Source of the DNA: Candidatus Jettenia caeni
GTDB lineage: Bacteria; Planctomycetota; Brocadiia; Brocadiales; Brocadiaceae
Assembly: GCA_000296795.1 (NCBI GenBank)
Contig: BAFH01000003.1
Coordinates: 372,401 to 436,400 of the forward strand
DNA length: 64,000 nt
Reading direction: 5' to 3'
Shown here: positions 1 to 7,742 of the stretch, in pieces
How positions within the stretch are numbered: position 1 is the stretch's first letter
How the letters are laid out: every line of letters begins with the position of its first letter
Position numbers and translations under genes: made by a program
The notes under the pieces: generated by a model
Seen by the model: only the letters and a program-made list of their open reading frames with translations
The model's database searches: none
Told to the model about the DNA's origin: nothing

Positions 1-1
1 C

Positions 2-883
2 GCAGGATTGAAAAACCCTAATCGTCCGGTAGCGTCTTTTATATTTGTAGGTCCATCCGGTGTAGGTAAGACTCACCTTGCAAGATCGCTGGCTAAATTC
101 TTGTTTGGAGAAGAGGAAGCCCTTATTCAGATTGATATGTCTGAGTATATGGAAAAGCACAACATCTCACGGTTAATTGGCGCCCCTCCAGGCTATATTG
201 GCTATGAAGAGGGAGGTCAACTGACAGAGAAAATTCGCCGGCGCCCGTATGCCGTGGTATTGTTGGATGAGATTGAGAAGGCCCATCCTGATGTATTTAA
301 TATGCTCCTGCAGATTATGGAAGACGGGAAGTTAACTGATAGTTTCGGGCGGCATGTCGATTTCCGGAATGTAGTTATTATTATGACCTCAAATATCGGA
401 GCAGATGTTATTAAGAATCAGGCATCTTTAGGTTTCAAGAAGGTAACGGATGAGCACACCTATGACACCATGAAAGAGCAACTCAAGAAAGAAGTTGATA
501 AACATTTCCGTCCGGAGTTTTTAAACCGGGTAGATAATATTATCGTCTTCAAACCGCTGAATAAGGAAAATTTGAAGAATATTATTGAGATTGAATTGAA
601 AGGTGTTAAACAGAGACTGCAGAGTTTCAATATTGAAGTTACCTTGTCGGACGATGTGCTGGAATTCCTGATAGAGAAAGGATATAATCAAAACTACGGC
701 GCGCGTCCGCTGCGAAGAGCAATAGAAAGTTATTTAGAGGACCCGCTTTCAGAAGAGATATTACAGGGCAAGTTCGAGGGGAAGAGACATGTGAGGGCAA
801 GGGTGCATGAGGGCAAGCTTGTCTTTGACGAGGTGGCTGAAAAACCAGAGCCTGCATTAGCAAATGCTGAAAGTAATCTCTAA
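2..883 (+). CDS. clpC: ATP-dependent Clp protease ATP-binding subunit ClpC, C-terminal part (5' truncated by window)
   Basis: This is the second AAA+ module of a Hsp100/Clp unfoldase, which threads substrates into the ClpP peptidase. The reading frame is open from base 2, so the true start lies outside the window. Visible motifs are Walker A (GPSGVGKTH, near residue 17), the pore-loop region GAPPGYIGYEEGG, Walker B (VLLDEIEKAH), sensor 1 (IIMTSNIGAD) and the ClpB-D2-small domain with the sensor-2 motif GARPLRRAIE. The sequence after sensor 2 is short, as in ClpC rather than ClpB. The neighbour radA is downstream, as in many clpC-radA loci. A hairpin followed by T residues lies about 20 bases after the stop. 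ClpB is the main alternative but fits less well because of the short tail. Confidence 0.93.
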   Translation, partial: AGLKNPNRPVASFIFVGPSGVGKTHLARSLAKFLFGEEEALIQIDMSEYMEKHNISRLIGAPPGYIGYEEGGQLTEKIRRRPYAVVLLDEIEKAHPDVFNMLLQIMEDGKLTDSFGRHVDFRNVVIIMTSNIGADVIKNQASLGFKKVTDEHTYDTMKEQLKKEVDKHFRPEFLNRVDNIIVFKPLNKENLKNIIEIELKGVKQRLQSFNIEVTLSDDVLEFLIEKGYNQNYGARPLRRAIESYLEDPLSEEILQGKFEGKRHVRARVHEGKLVFDEVAEKPEPALANAESNL

Positions 884-904
884 ATGAAACAAAATAATTT
901 GAAA

Positions 905-943
905 TAAAAAAAGGGGAGAGTGAAAACTCTTCCCTTTTTTTAT
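905..943 (+). terminator. Rho-independent terminator after clpC
   Basis: A stem formed by AAGGGGAGAG and CTCTTCCCTT (one G-T wobble) with a short A-rich loop is followed by a T run. It separates clpC from radA, so radA probably has its own promoter in the next few dozen bases or relies on read-through. Confidence 0.75.
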
Positions 944-980
944 TTCAGGATGTTGAGAGTAATTATAGTATTGGTACCCT

Positions 981-2342
981 ATGTCAAAAACAGGCGTCGT
1001 TTATGTTTGCCAGCACTGTGGTTGGAAGAGTTTAAAATGGGTCGGGCGTTGTGGCGGTTGTGGGGAATGGGACTCGACCGTTGAAGAAATTCAGACCTCC
1101 CATACCGGCTTGCATTCTAAATCTGTCGCATTTAACCGTGAATTGCCACAACCCATAACAAGGGTGAAATCACCGGAGTGCCCGTGCATAGAGACGGGAA
1201 TGAAAGAATTTGACAGAATTCTCGGTGGTGGGATAATTGTTGGTTCCGCTGTGTTAATTGGTGGAACACCCGGTATTGGCAAATCTACACTTCTTTTACA
1301 AATATGTCAGAATATCAGCCAAAAAGGGTACACAACTCTTTATATTACTGGTGAAGAATCGGTAGCCCAAACTAAATTACGGGCTGAAAGGTTATCCATC
1401 CTGTCAGATAATTTACTGGTTGTTGCAGAAACAAATCTTGATTTTATCCTGGAAAATATCCATAATACTCATCCGACTATGGTGGTGATCGATTCCATTC
1501 AAATGATCTATAAATCCCAACTCGATTCTTCTCCGGGAACGGTTGCACAAGTACGCCAATGTGCTAATGAGTTGATTTACACTGCCAAGTCCACCGGGTC
1601 TGCTATTTTTCTGGTTGGGCATGTAACCAAACAAGGTATTATCGCTGGTCCTAAAGTTTTGGAACATATGGCAGATACGGTCTTATATTTTGAAGGAGAA
1701 AAATCCCAGTGCTATCGTATTCTGAGGGTTGTTAAGAACAGGTTCGGTTCTACCGATGAAATCGGTATTTTTGAGATGAGAAAAAATGGATTGCAGCAAG
1801 TAGATAACCCGTCCGAAATATTTATTTCGCAAGGCAGGAGGATAAACACCGGCTCGGCTATTATTCCTTGTATGGAAGGCACCAGGGCTTTACTGATTGA
1901 GATTCAGGCCCTCGTTGCAAGGGCGAATTTCGGTATGCCGGAAAGGAAAGTTAGTGGAGTAGATTATAACCGAGTATCTATGATCCTCGCTGTTCTTGAA
2001 AAACGGATAGAACTGAAGTTAGGAGGACAGGATATTTTTGTGAATATCGTGGGAGGGGTTCAGATAGATGAGCCGGCAGCAGACCTTGGCATTGCTATGA
2101 CGATTGCATCAAGTTTCAAAGAAAAGGTAATACCATCAGATATGGTAGTTATTGGAGAAGTAGGACTCGGCGGAGAAGTTCGTAACGTAAATCAAATTGA
2201 GATCCGGTTAAAAGAGGCGCAAAGGCTCGGTTTTAAAAGAGCCGTCATTCCAAAGGATAATGTAAAAGGTATTGGGAAAGAATTTGGGATAGAATTGATC
2301 GAGGTTGGTTATCTTTCCGAAGCTATAGAAATTATAGGATAA
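981..2342 (+). CDS. radA: DNA repair protein RadA
   Basis: RadA is a RecA-like branch-migration ATPase that works in recombinational repair. At 453 aa it has the usual family length. The N-terminal C4 zinc finger is intact (Cys10, Cys13, Cys24, Cys27). Walker A is GGTPGIGKST near residue 95, the RadA signature KNRFGST sits near residue 252, and the C-terminal third is the Lon-protease-like domain (VGGVQIDEPAADLGIA). The ATG start lies about 37 bases after the upstream terminator hairpin. The next gene begins 6 bases after the stop, so the two are probably cotranscribed. Confidence 0.96.
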   Translation: MSKTGVVYVCQHCGWKSLKWVGRCGGCGEWDSTVEEIQTSHTGLHSKSVAFNRELPQPITRVKSPECPCIETGMKEFDRILGGGIIVGSAVLIGGTPGIGKSTLLLQICQNISQKGYTTLYITGEESVAQTKLRAERLSILSDNLLVVAETNLDFILENIHNTHPTMVVIDSIQMIYKSQLDSSPGTVAQVRQCANELIYTAKSTGSAIFLVGHVTKQGIIAGPKVLEHMADTVLYFEGEKSQCYRILRVVKNRFGSTDEIGIFEMRKNGLQQVDNPSEIFISQGRRINTGSAIIPCMEGTRALLIEIQALVARANFGMPERKVSGVDYNRVSMILAVLEKRIELKLGGQDIFVNIVGGVQIDEPAADLGIAMTIASSFKEKVIPSDMVVIGEVGLGGEVRNVNQIEIRLKEAQRLGFKRAVIPKDNVKGIGKEFGIELIEVGYLSEAIEIIG

Positions 2343-2348
2343 ATTATC

Positions 2349-3365
2349 GTGAAATATCAGAAATTAGAACAAAAAGGCTTGTTGGTAGGAATTACATGGG
2401 TACTACTCTTGTGTTTATCCTGGAGAATCCATGCAGACACTTACGAAGATGACAGAATTACTGTAAAGCACGCAGAATTGCCTGTTAAGAAAAATGGTCA
2501 GCATATCCAGTTTGATCATCCTTATGAACTGACCGGGAATGTCGTTACCAATGCGTTATCGAATATTTCTTATGAAGAGAAGGGTTTTTTGAAAAAGAAA
2601 GGTAATTTAAAGGTTTTTCAAGATGACGAGATAAAGAAACTGGCTCCTTTGATTATTCAGGCATTTTCCGTTGCCACGCCGAAACAGGCTATTATCATCT
2701 CATCATATTCTGAACGTTTCATTTTGACAGATCAACAGAATTATTGTGTATTATTCATGAATGATAATATGTTAAATATCGTTTTTAGCCGGATTCATAT
2801 GTTTCAAAGCTATAGTGAATCTGTATCGTATGAAAAGAAGCACATAACAGGAGGAATTACAGGAGGAGAGAATCCCACCAGGATGAAACGGAATCGCTTT
2901 TGGAAGGTAATCCCATCGGCTGGACAGCGGCTTGAACCAGACCATGAAAACTGGCTTCTCATAAATTTATCAGATGAAATATACCATCAACCCATCGTGC
3001 CAAAGGCAAAAACCGTTGATGAAAAGATCAAGCAGGGTACCTCTGATATTGATGCTCGCCTCAGAAAATTAGAAGGAATGATGGGGAGTGGCGGTGTACA
3101 TGATCAGCCAGATTCAACGATTCCCGAAAAAGAGGAAAGTAAAAGTAAAGTAAAAAATAAACTTGTCATTCTCCGTGAAATGGTCGGCGAGGGGATTGTT
3201 TCTGAGGAAGATTATGATTACAAAAAGGCTAAATTGCTGAGAGAAGCTATGATTGATATGAGTATCAAAGACCAATTGAGAGAGATAAAAGAGCTAAAAT
3301 CGGAAGGGCTAATTACCGAAGATGACTATAATGAAAAGAAGAAGGAGTTATTAGACCAGCTTTAA
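2349..3365 (+). CDS. Secreted or membrane-anchored protein with two C-terminal SHOCT-like repeats
   Basis: I do not recognise the body of this 338-aa protein. A hydrophobic stretch at residues 11-29 ending near HADTY looks like a signal peptide or N-terminal anchor. The C-terminal ~70 residues contain two copies of a SHOCT-like helical hairpin (LREMVGEGIVSEEDYDYKKAKLL and a second ending KSEGLITEDDYNEKKKELL). SHOCT modules usually sit at the ends of membrane or oligomerising proteins. The start is GTG, 6 bases after radA, so it is likely in the radA transcript. The central region (about residues 40-200) has no motif I can name. Function unknown. Confidence 0.75.
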   Translation: MKYQKLEQKGLLVGITWVLLLCLSWRIHADTYEDDRITVKHAELPVKKNGQHIQFDHPYELTGNVVTNALSNISYEEKGFLKKKGNLKVFQDDEIKKLAPLIIQAFSVATPKQAIIISSYSERFILTDQQNYCVLFMNDNMLNIVFSRIHMFQSYSESVSYEKKHITGGITGGENPTRMKRNRFWKVIPSAGQRLEPDHENWLLINLSDEIYHQPIVPKAKTVDEKIKQGTSDIDARLRKLEGMMGSGGVHDQPDSTIPEKEESKSKVKNKLVILREMVGEGIVSEEDYDYKKAKLLREAMIDMSIKDQLREIKELKSEGLITEDDYNEKKKELLDQL

Positions 3366-3478
3366 TTGTCACGGAATACAGGTTATTGATGCATATTTCT
3401 GTTTATAATCCCTCTTCTTATTTTTCTGAATAAAGAATAGTAAGGGTGAAGATTTGCTGATCGTAAAAGGAGGATGCA

Positions 3479-3658
3479 ATGTTTAAGACATTTACATCTC
3501 AGGATGCAATATTTTTGGCGTTAATGACGAATGCACATATAAACATCAGGCATTTATATCAAGCACAGGGGCATACTATCAGCGATGAGCAAGCATCTGA
3601 ATTTGTTATGAAAATATACGAGAAATACCTTAACATGCCTGGCCTCTCATCCAAATGA
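3479..3658 (+). CDS. Small orphan protein, 59 aa
   Basis: This short frame reads MFKTFTSQDAIFLALMTNAH at its N-terminus and ends with GLSSK. It has a very good ribosome binding site (AAAGGAGG) five to six bases before the ATG, which is the main reason to believe it. Another ATG five bases upstream runs into a stop after 16 codons and is rejected. The composition is that of a soluble, mildly amphipathic helical peptide with no transmembrane segment and no cysteines. It sits just upstream of the globin-coupled kinase on the same strand, so a shared transcript is possible. No family is recognised. Confidence 0.55.
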   Translation: MFKTFTSQDAIFLALMTNAHINIRHLYQAQGHTISDEQASEFVMKIYEKYLNMPGLSSK

Positions 3659-3699
3659 TAGTATCACCGCAGAATACTTCTAATTAAGTGAGATGCGAC

Positions 3700-5769
3700 A
3701 TGGAAGAACATATCATGCCTATTGATGATTTACATCTGAGTGAACAAGATCGTCAGACTCGTAAAGATTATTTGGATTTTACAGAGAGAGACGTAAATTT
3801 GCTCAAAGAATTAAAAGGATTTATCCATCATCATGTGGACGACATTGTAAATAAATTTTATAATCATCTCTTCGGGTTTAAAGAAACACGGGTTTTTTTT
3901 GTTAACGAAGAGATAATTAAGAGAGTCAAACGTACACAAAAGGAATATCTTCTCATGATAACTGAAGGGATGTATGATGAGAAATATTTTGAACATCGAT
4001 TAAAAGTTGGAAAGACGCATGATCGTATAAATCTATTTCCTTACTGGTATATTGGAGCATATTGCTTATATCATCGAATCATCTTTCCGCTTATCATAGA
4101 AACGTATAAAGCTCAACCTGATAAAATGAGAGACTATATCCTGGCTCTGGATAAGATTATGAACTTAGATATGCAATTGTCTATCGATACCTATATCCAC
4201 AGCTATAATGCCGCATTACAGGAAAGGGTGCGGCTTACTGAAATACAAAATAGAAAGATTGAGGCTGCCAATAAGGCTAAGAGTGAGTTTCTGGCAAATA
4301 TGTCCCATGAATTACGTACCCCGTTAAACGCAATTATTGGTTTTTCAGAGGTACTTCGTGATGAACTATGCGGCGATCTGAATGAGGAGCAGATGGGATT
4401 TGTTAAGGATATACACAGCAGTGGCCAGCATCTCCTGCAAATGATTAACGATATCCTGGATCTTTCAAAGATAGAATCGGGTAAACTGGAACTGAAATAT
4501 GAAGAATTTGAGATTGGTAAGGCTATGGAGGAGGTCCTGACCACACTAAAAGGGCTTGCTAACAAGAAATCTCTAACCGTTGAGACCGTTATCCACAATC
4601 CTGCTGAACGTCTCTTTGCAGATCATGTAAAATTCAAACAGATTTTATATAATTTGCTTTCGAACGCTATTAAGTTTACTTCTGAAAAAGGAAAGATTAT
4701 TATCCGTACTGATACCGGTAAGGATGAGAATGAAAAGGATTTTATCGATGTTAAGGTTACCGATACTGGTATTGGGATCGCGCCTGAAGATTATTCTAAG
4801 ATTTTCGTTGAATTTAAACAGGTTGACAGTTCTGTATCGCGTAAATATGAGGGAACAGGACTAGGGCTTGCCCTCTCAAAAAGGCTTGTTGAATTGCATG
4901 GAGGCAAGATAGGGTTTGAGAGTAAGCTTGGTGTAGGAAGTACCTTTTATTTTGTTTTACCAAAAAATCCATTTATACAGCCACGCAGTGTGAAAAAGGG
5001 CGCTTTCTTACAAGAAGGATCAGCAGATCGTGAACTAGTGTTGGTTGTAGAAGATGACCCTAAAACCAGCGAGTTATTATGCATTTTTTTACATAATGCA
5101 GGATATCGGACAATCACTGCCTTTGATGGCGAAGATGCTTTGCAAAAGGCCAGGCAGTACAGGCCATTTGCTATTACTCTGGATGTAATGCTTCCCAAAA
5201 AAGATGGTTGGGAGGTGTTAAAAGAACTCAAAGAAGATAATGAAGTTAAAGATATTCCCGTCCTTGTCGTTTCAATTGTAAATGATAAAGATATTGGATT
5301 CGGGCTGGGTGCAACAGATTATCTGTGTAAACCGGTAAGCAGAAATGAGCTCCTGTCTAAACTAACCTCTTATGGATTACCTCCCGTTGTTAATAGTGCA
5401 CATACCAAAGTATTGATTATTGATGATGAACCCAAATCAGTCGAATTGCTTACTACTCTCCTGGCTTCTGAGGGGTATGAGGTGCTAAAGGCCTACGGTG
5501 GGAAAGAAGGGATCGATAAGGTTTTTCAATGTAAGCCTGATTTGATTCTCCTGGACTTGTTAATGCCGGAGATTAATGGATTTGATGTTATTGAAAAACT
5601 CAAGATCTCTCCGGAAACAGGTGCAATTCCCATTATTGTAATTACCGCCAAAGACTTAACGCAGGAAGATAAAGAAAAATTGAACCATTGTGTTTCACTC
5701 GTGGTTAGGAAGGGAACGTATTCCAGGGAGCGTTTCCTGAAGGATATTGCTGCTTTGCGGAATCGTTGA
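3700..5769 (+). CDS. Globin-coupled hybrid sensor histidine kinase with two receiver domains
   Basis: The protein is cytosolic with no membrane segment. Residues ~15-175 form a globin-coupled-sensor (protoglobin) domain. The likely heme-ligating proximal His is in VGKTHDRINLFPYW (about residue 107), so O2, NO or redox is the probable signal. A short coiled linker leads to HisKA with the phospho-acceptor His in SHELRTPLNAIIGF (about residue 203). HATPase_c follows, with N box LLSNAIKFT, G1 DTGIGI and G2 GTGLGLAL. Two receiver domains complete the protein. The first has VVEDD and LDVMLPKKDG, the second has IIDDE and LDLLMPEING. GTG at 3688 would add four residues, but the ATG at 3700 has a weak AGTGAG ahead of it and is preferred. 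The kinase-receiver core is closely similar to the kinase at 34850-37276. Confidence 0.9.
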   Translation: MEEHIMPIDDLHLSEQDRQTRKDYLDFTERDVNLLKELKGFIHHHVDDIVNKFYNHLFGFKETRVFFVNEEIIKRVKRTQKEYLLMITEGMYDEKYFEHRLKVGKTHDRINLFPYWYIGAYCLYHRIIFPLIIETYKAQPDKMRDYILALDKIMNLDMQLSIDTYIHSYNAALQERVRLTEIQNRKIEAANKAKSEFLANMSHELRTPLNAIIGFSEVLRDELCGDLNEEQMGFVKDIHSSGQHLLQMINDILDLSKIESGKLELKYEEFEIGKAMEEVLTTLKGLANKKSLTVETVIHNPAERLFADHVKFKQILYNLLSNAIKFTSEKGKIIIRTDTGKDENEKDFIDVKVTDTGIGIAPEDYSKIFVEFKQVDSSVSRKYEGTGLGLALSKRLVELHGGKIGFESKLGVGSTFYFVLPKNPFIQPRSVKKGAFLQEGSADRELVLVVEDDPKTSELLCIFLHNAGYRTITAFDGEDALQKARQYRPFAITLDVMLPKKDGWEVLKELKEDNEVKDIPVLVVSIVNDKDIGFGLGATDYLCKPVSRNELLSKLTSYGLPPVVNSAHTKVLIIDDEPKSVELLTTLLASEGYEVLKAYGGKEGIDKVFQCKPDLILLDLLMPEINGFDVIEKLKISPETGAIPIIVITAKDLTQEDKEKLNHCVSLVVRKGTYSRERFLKDIAALRNR

Positions 5770-6100
5770 GTATAATCCCTGACCTCCTCATATCTGTCTT
5801 CACAGCACATAATAGATCACAAAAATTTTTTATTCTGTACTAACTTACAAAAAACAAATTACTTGAAACTAAAATGAAAAACGGATACACTATTTTTGTA
5901 GATTTTACAAAAGGGGTCATCGGATCGAATTACAAATGTCTACCATCTTCTATTTCTTTACTACTATGTATCTGGATTGGTAGAGAGATGCTTGAATAAA
6001 AAGAAATTTTGAAACTTTTGTTTAGGATAATTTGTTTTAGACTTTAAGTAAATGTACTTAATCCTTATGTAAAGAAGTACAAGATTAAAGGAGTATAAAA
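5770..6100. other. AT-rich intergenic region, no gene seen
   Basis: The region is 331 bases, strongly AT-rich, with no ORF of note, no tRNA-like fold and no member of the palindromic repeat families found elsewhere. Its right end carries a good ribosome binding site (AAAGGAG) for the next gene. Promoter elements are presumably here but none is clear enough to call. Confidence 0.6.
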
Positions 6101-6364
6101 ATGTCAGAACATTTTTCGAATAAAGAAGTCGGGGAAAAATATAAAGCCGTGATTTCTTCAACTAAATGCCCAAATTGTAATGGCGAAGCAATTTCTGTTA
6201 TTGTTAAAGCGATGAAAGGGTCCACAATGATAGGATGTTTTAGTTGCGGTTACAGCGATGTAATTATGTGGATTGAAAAACAGGTCATGGAAGCATTAAA
6301 GAATGCAAAGGTATTTAATCAAGTCTGGAAAGAGGGCCAGTCGATAGAAATAATTCTAAACTAG
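6101..6364 (+). CDS. Small zinc-ribbon-like protein, 87 aa
   Basis: The protein has two CxxC pairs (CPNC near residue 24 and CFSC near residue 46) spaced as in a rubredoxin-like zinc ribbon, then a helical C-terminal half. AAAGGAG lies eight bases upstream of the ATG and supports the start. It stands alone between the globin kinase and the convergent apt gene. It could be a nucleic-acid-binding or protein-interaction zinc knuckle. I do not recognise the family and give no function. Confidence 0.7.
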   Translation: MSEHFSNKEVGEKYKAVISSTKCPNCNGEAISVIVKAMKGSTMIGCFSCGYSDVIMWIEKQVMEALKNAKVFNQVWKEGQSIEIILN

Positions 6365-6376
6365 CCAAAACATTTC

Positions 6377-6892
6377 TTAGTATTTTATAAGTGAGAATAT
6401 ATCGTACTTACTTAAGGCGTTTTTACCATTAAGAAAGGTCAACTCAATTAAAAAGGCGCACCCTGCAACGGTGCCACCTAAAGATTCAACCATTTTACAG
6501 CAGGCGGCCATAGTTCCGCCCGTTGCTAGCAAATCATCTACCATAAGCACCCGTTGACCTTTCTTAATGCCGTCTTTATGCATCTCAAGCGTATCTTTTC
6601 CATATTCAAGATCATAACTCATACTAATTTTTTCATAAGGAAGTTTGCCCGGTTTTCTTACCGGCACAAATCCAGCGCCAAGGTTAAATGCAACGGTAGG
6701 AGCCAAGATAAAGCCCCGTGCTTCCGCACCAACTACAATGTCAATTTTCTTATCTTTATAATGATCGGAAATCATAGCAACTGTTTTTCTTAATCCCTTT
6801 GGGTCTTGAAATACGGGTGTAATATCTTTAAAGATAATGCCTTTTTTAGGAAAATCAGGTATATCACGGACCAACTGTTTTAAGTCGCACAT
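6377..6892 (-). CDS. apt: Adenine phosphoribosyltransferase
   Basis: This enzyme salvages adenine to AMP using PRPP. At 171 aa it has the family length. The PRPP-binding loop VLMVDDLLATGGTM is intact, the N-terminal IPDFPKKGIIFKDITP block is diagnostic for Apt, and GAEARGFILAP matches the flexible-loop region. It is the last gene of the minus-strand run cmk-rpsA-sigma-apt, beginning seven bases after the sigma-factor stop. It converges with the small zinc-ribbon gene, leaving only 12 bases between the stops. Confidence 0.96.
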   Translation of the reverse strand: MCDLKQLVRDIPDFPKKGIIFKDITPVFQDPKGLRKTVAMISDHYKDKKIDIVVGAEARGFILAPTVAFNLGAGFVPVRKPGKLPYEKISMSYDLEYGKDTLEMHKDGIKKGQRVLMVDDLLATGGTMAACCKMVESLGGTVAGCAFLIELTFLNGKNALSKYDIFSLIKY

Positions 6893-6899
6893 GGTTTCT

Positions 6900-7712
6900 T
6901 TACGCCTCTTTTGTCAATATATAATGTAATTTTCTAATAGTTTCTTTCTCTATCTGCCGAACTCGCTCACGACTTATGTTCAATATCTTTCCGATTTCCT
7001 CCAGGGTTTTGGGTTTTCCATCTGCCAATCCATATCGCATTTTTATTACCATAGCTTCCCGTTCGTCAATAACTTCAAGGAGCCTTTTTACTGCTTCCCT
7101 CTCATACGTTTCCTCAAGCTCATCTTCAGGAGGAGGCGTTTTTTTATCCGGTATGATACTACTTAATGCCCAAATAAGATCAGAGCCCGTAACGCCTGCC
7201 GCATCCAGGGATCCTGTTGAGTGTATTGCTTGTTCAATCGATTGCACTTTTCCTGCGGTAATATCCATTTTTTCTGCAATCTCATACCGGCTGGGAGGCC
7301 TTTCAAGCCTGTCGAGTAAATCGGTAGAAGCAGACTTTAATTTGGATATTTTTTCAACCATATATGAGGGAATGCGAATGGTCTTTGCCTTATCAGTTAA
7401 GGCTCTCCGGACTGCTTGCTTGATCCACCATGTTGCATAAGTACTGAATTTATATCCAGTCGATGGATCAAATCCTTCTACGGCACGAATTAAGCCTATA
7501 TTTCCTTCTTCGATCAGATCTAAGAAGGAAAGTCCCCGATTAACATATTCTTTTGCAATACTAACGACCAGCCGAAGATTAGATCGTATTAGCTTTTCCC
7601 GTGCCTTTACGTCCCCCTCCTTCACCTGCTTTGTTACTTCTTTTTCTTCTTCAGGAGATAATAACGGAATTTTATTGATCTCTTTTAAATATGTTTGTAA
7701 AGCAGTCTCCGT
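6900..7712 (-). CDS. RNA polymerase sigma-70 family factor (RpoD/RpoS group), start codon not canonical
   Basis: This is a compact primary- or group-2-type sigma factor with region 1.2 (QTYLKEINKIPLLSPEEE), region 2 (SNLRLVVSIAKEY, DLIEEGNIGL, YATWWIKQAVRRAL), region 3 and region 4.2 (RERVRQIEKETIRKL). Region 1.1 is absent. Codons for region 1.2 are intact well upstream of the first GTG (7625), so that GTG is not the real start. The frame is open back to the rpsA stop codon, with which it is in phase, yet contains no ATG, GTG or TTG in this stretch. AAAGGAG is followed three bases later by an ATG that is one base out of frame. I end the feature at an ACG that sits eight bases after GGAG. A lost G after that ATG would also explain it. 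Operon: downstream of rpsA, upstream of apt. Confidence 0.85.
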   Translation of the reverse strand, partial: TETALQTYLKEINKIPLLSPEEEKEVTKQVKEGDVKAREKLIRSNLRLVVSIAKEYVNRGLSFLDLIEEGNIGLIRAVEGFDPSTGYKFSTYATWWIKQAVRRALTDKAKTIRIPSYMVEKISKLKSASTDLLDRLERPPSRYEIAEKMDITAGKVQSIEQAIHSTGSLDAAGVTGSDLIWALSSIIPDKKTPPPEDELEETYEREAVKRLLEVIDEREAMVIKMRYGLADGKPKTLEEIGKILNISRERVRQIEKETIRKLHYILTKEA

Positions 7713-7742
7713 ATCATTATCTCCTTTATTTGCGAGGTGGTA

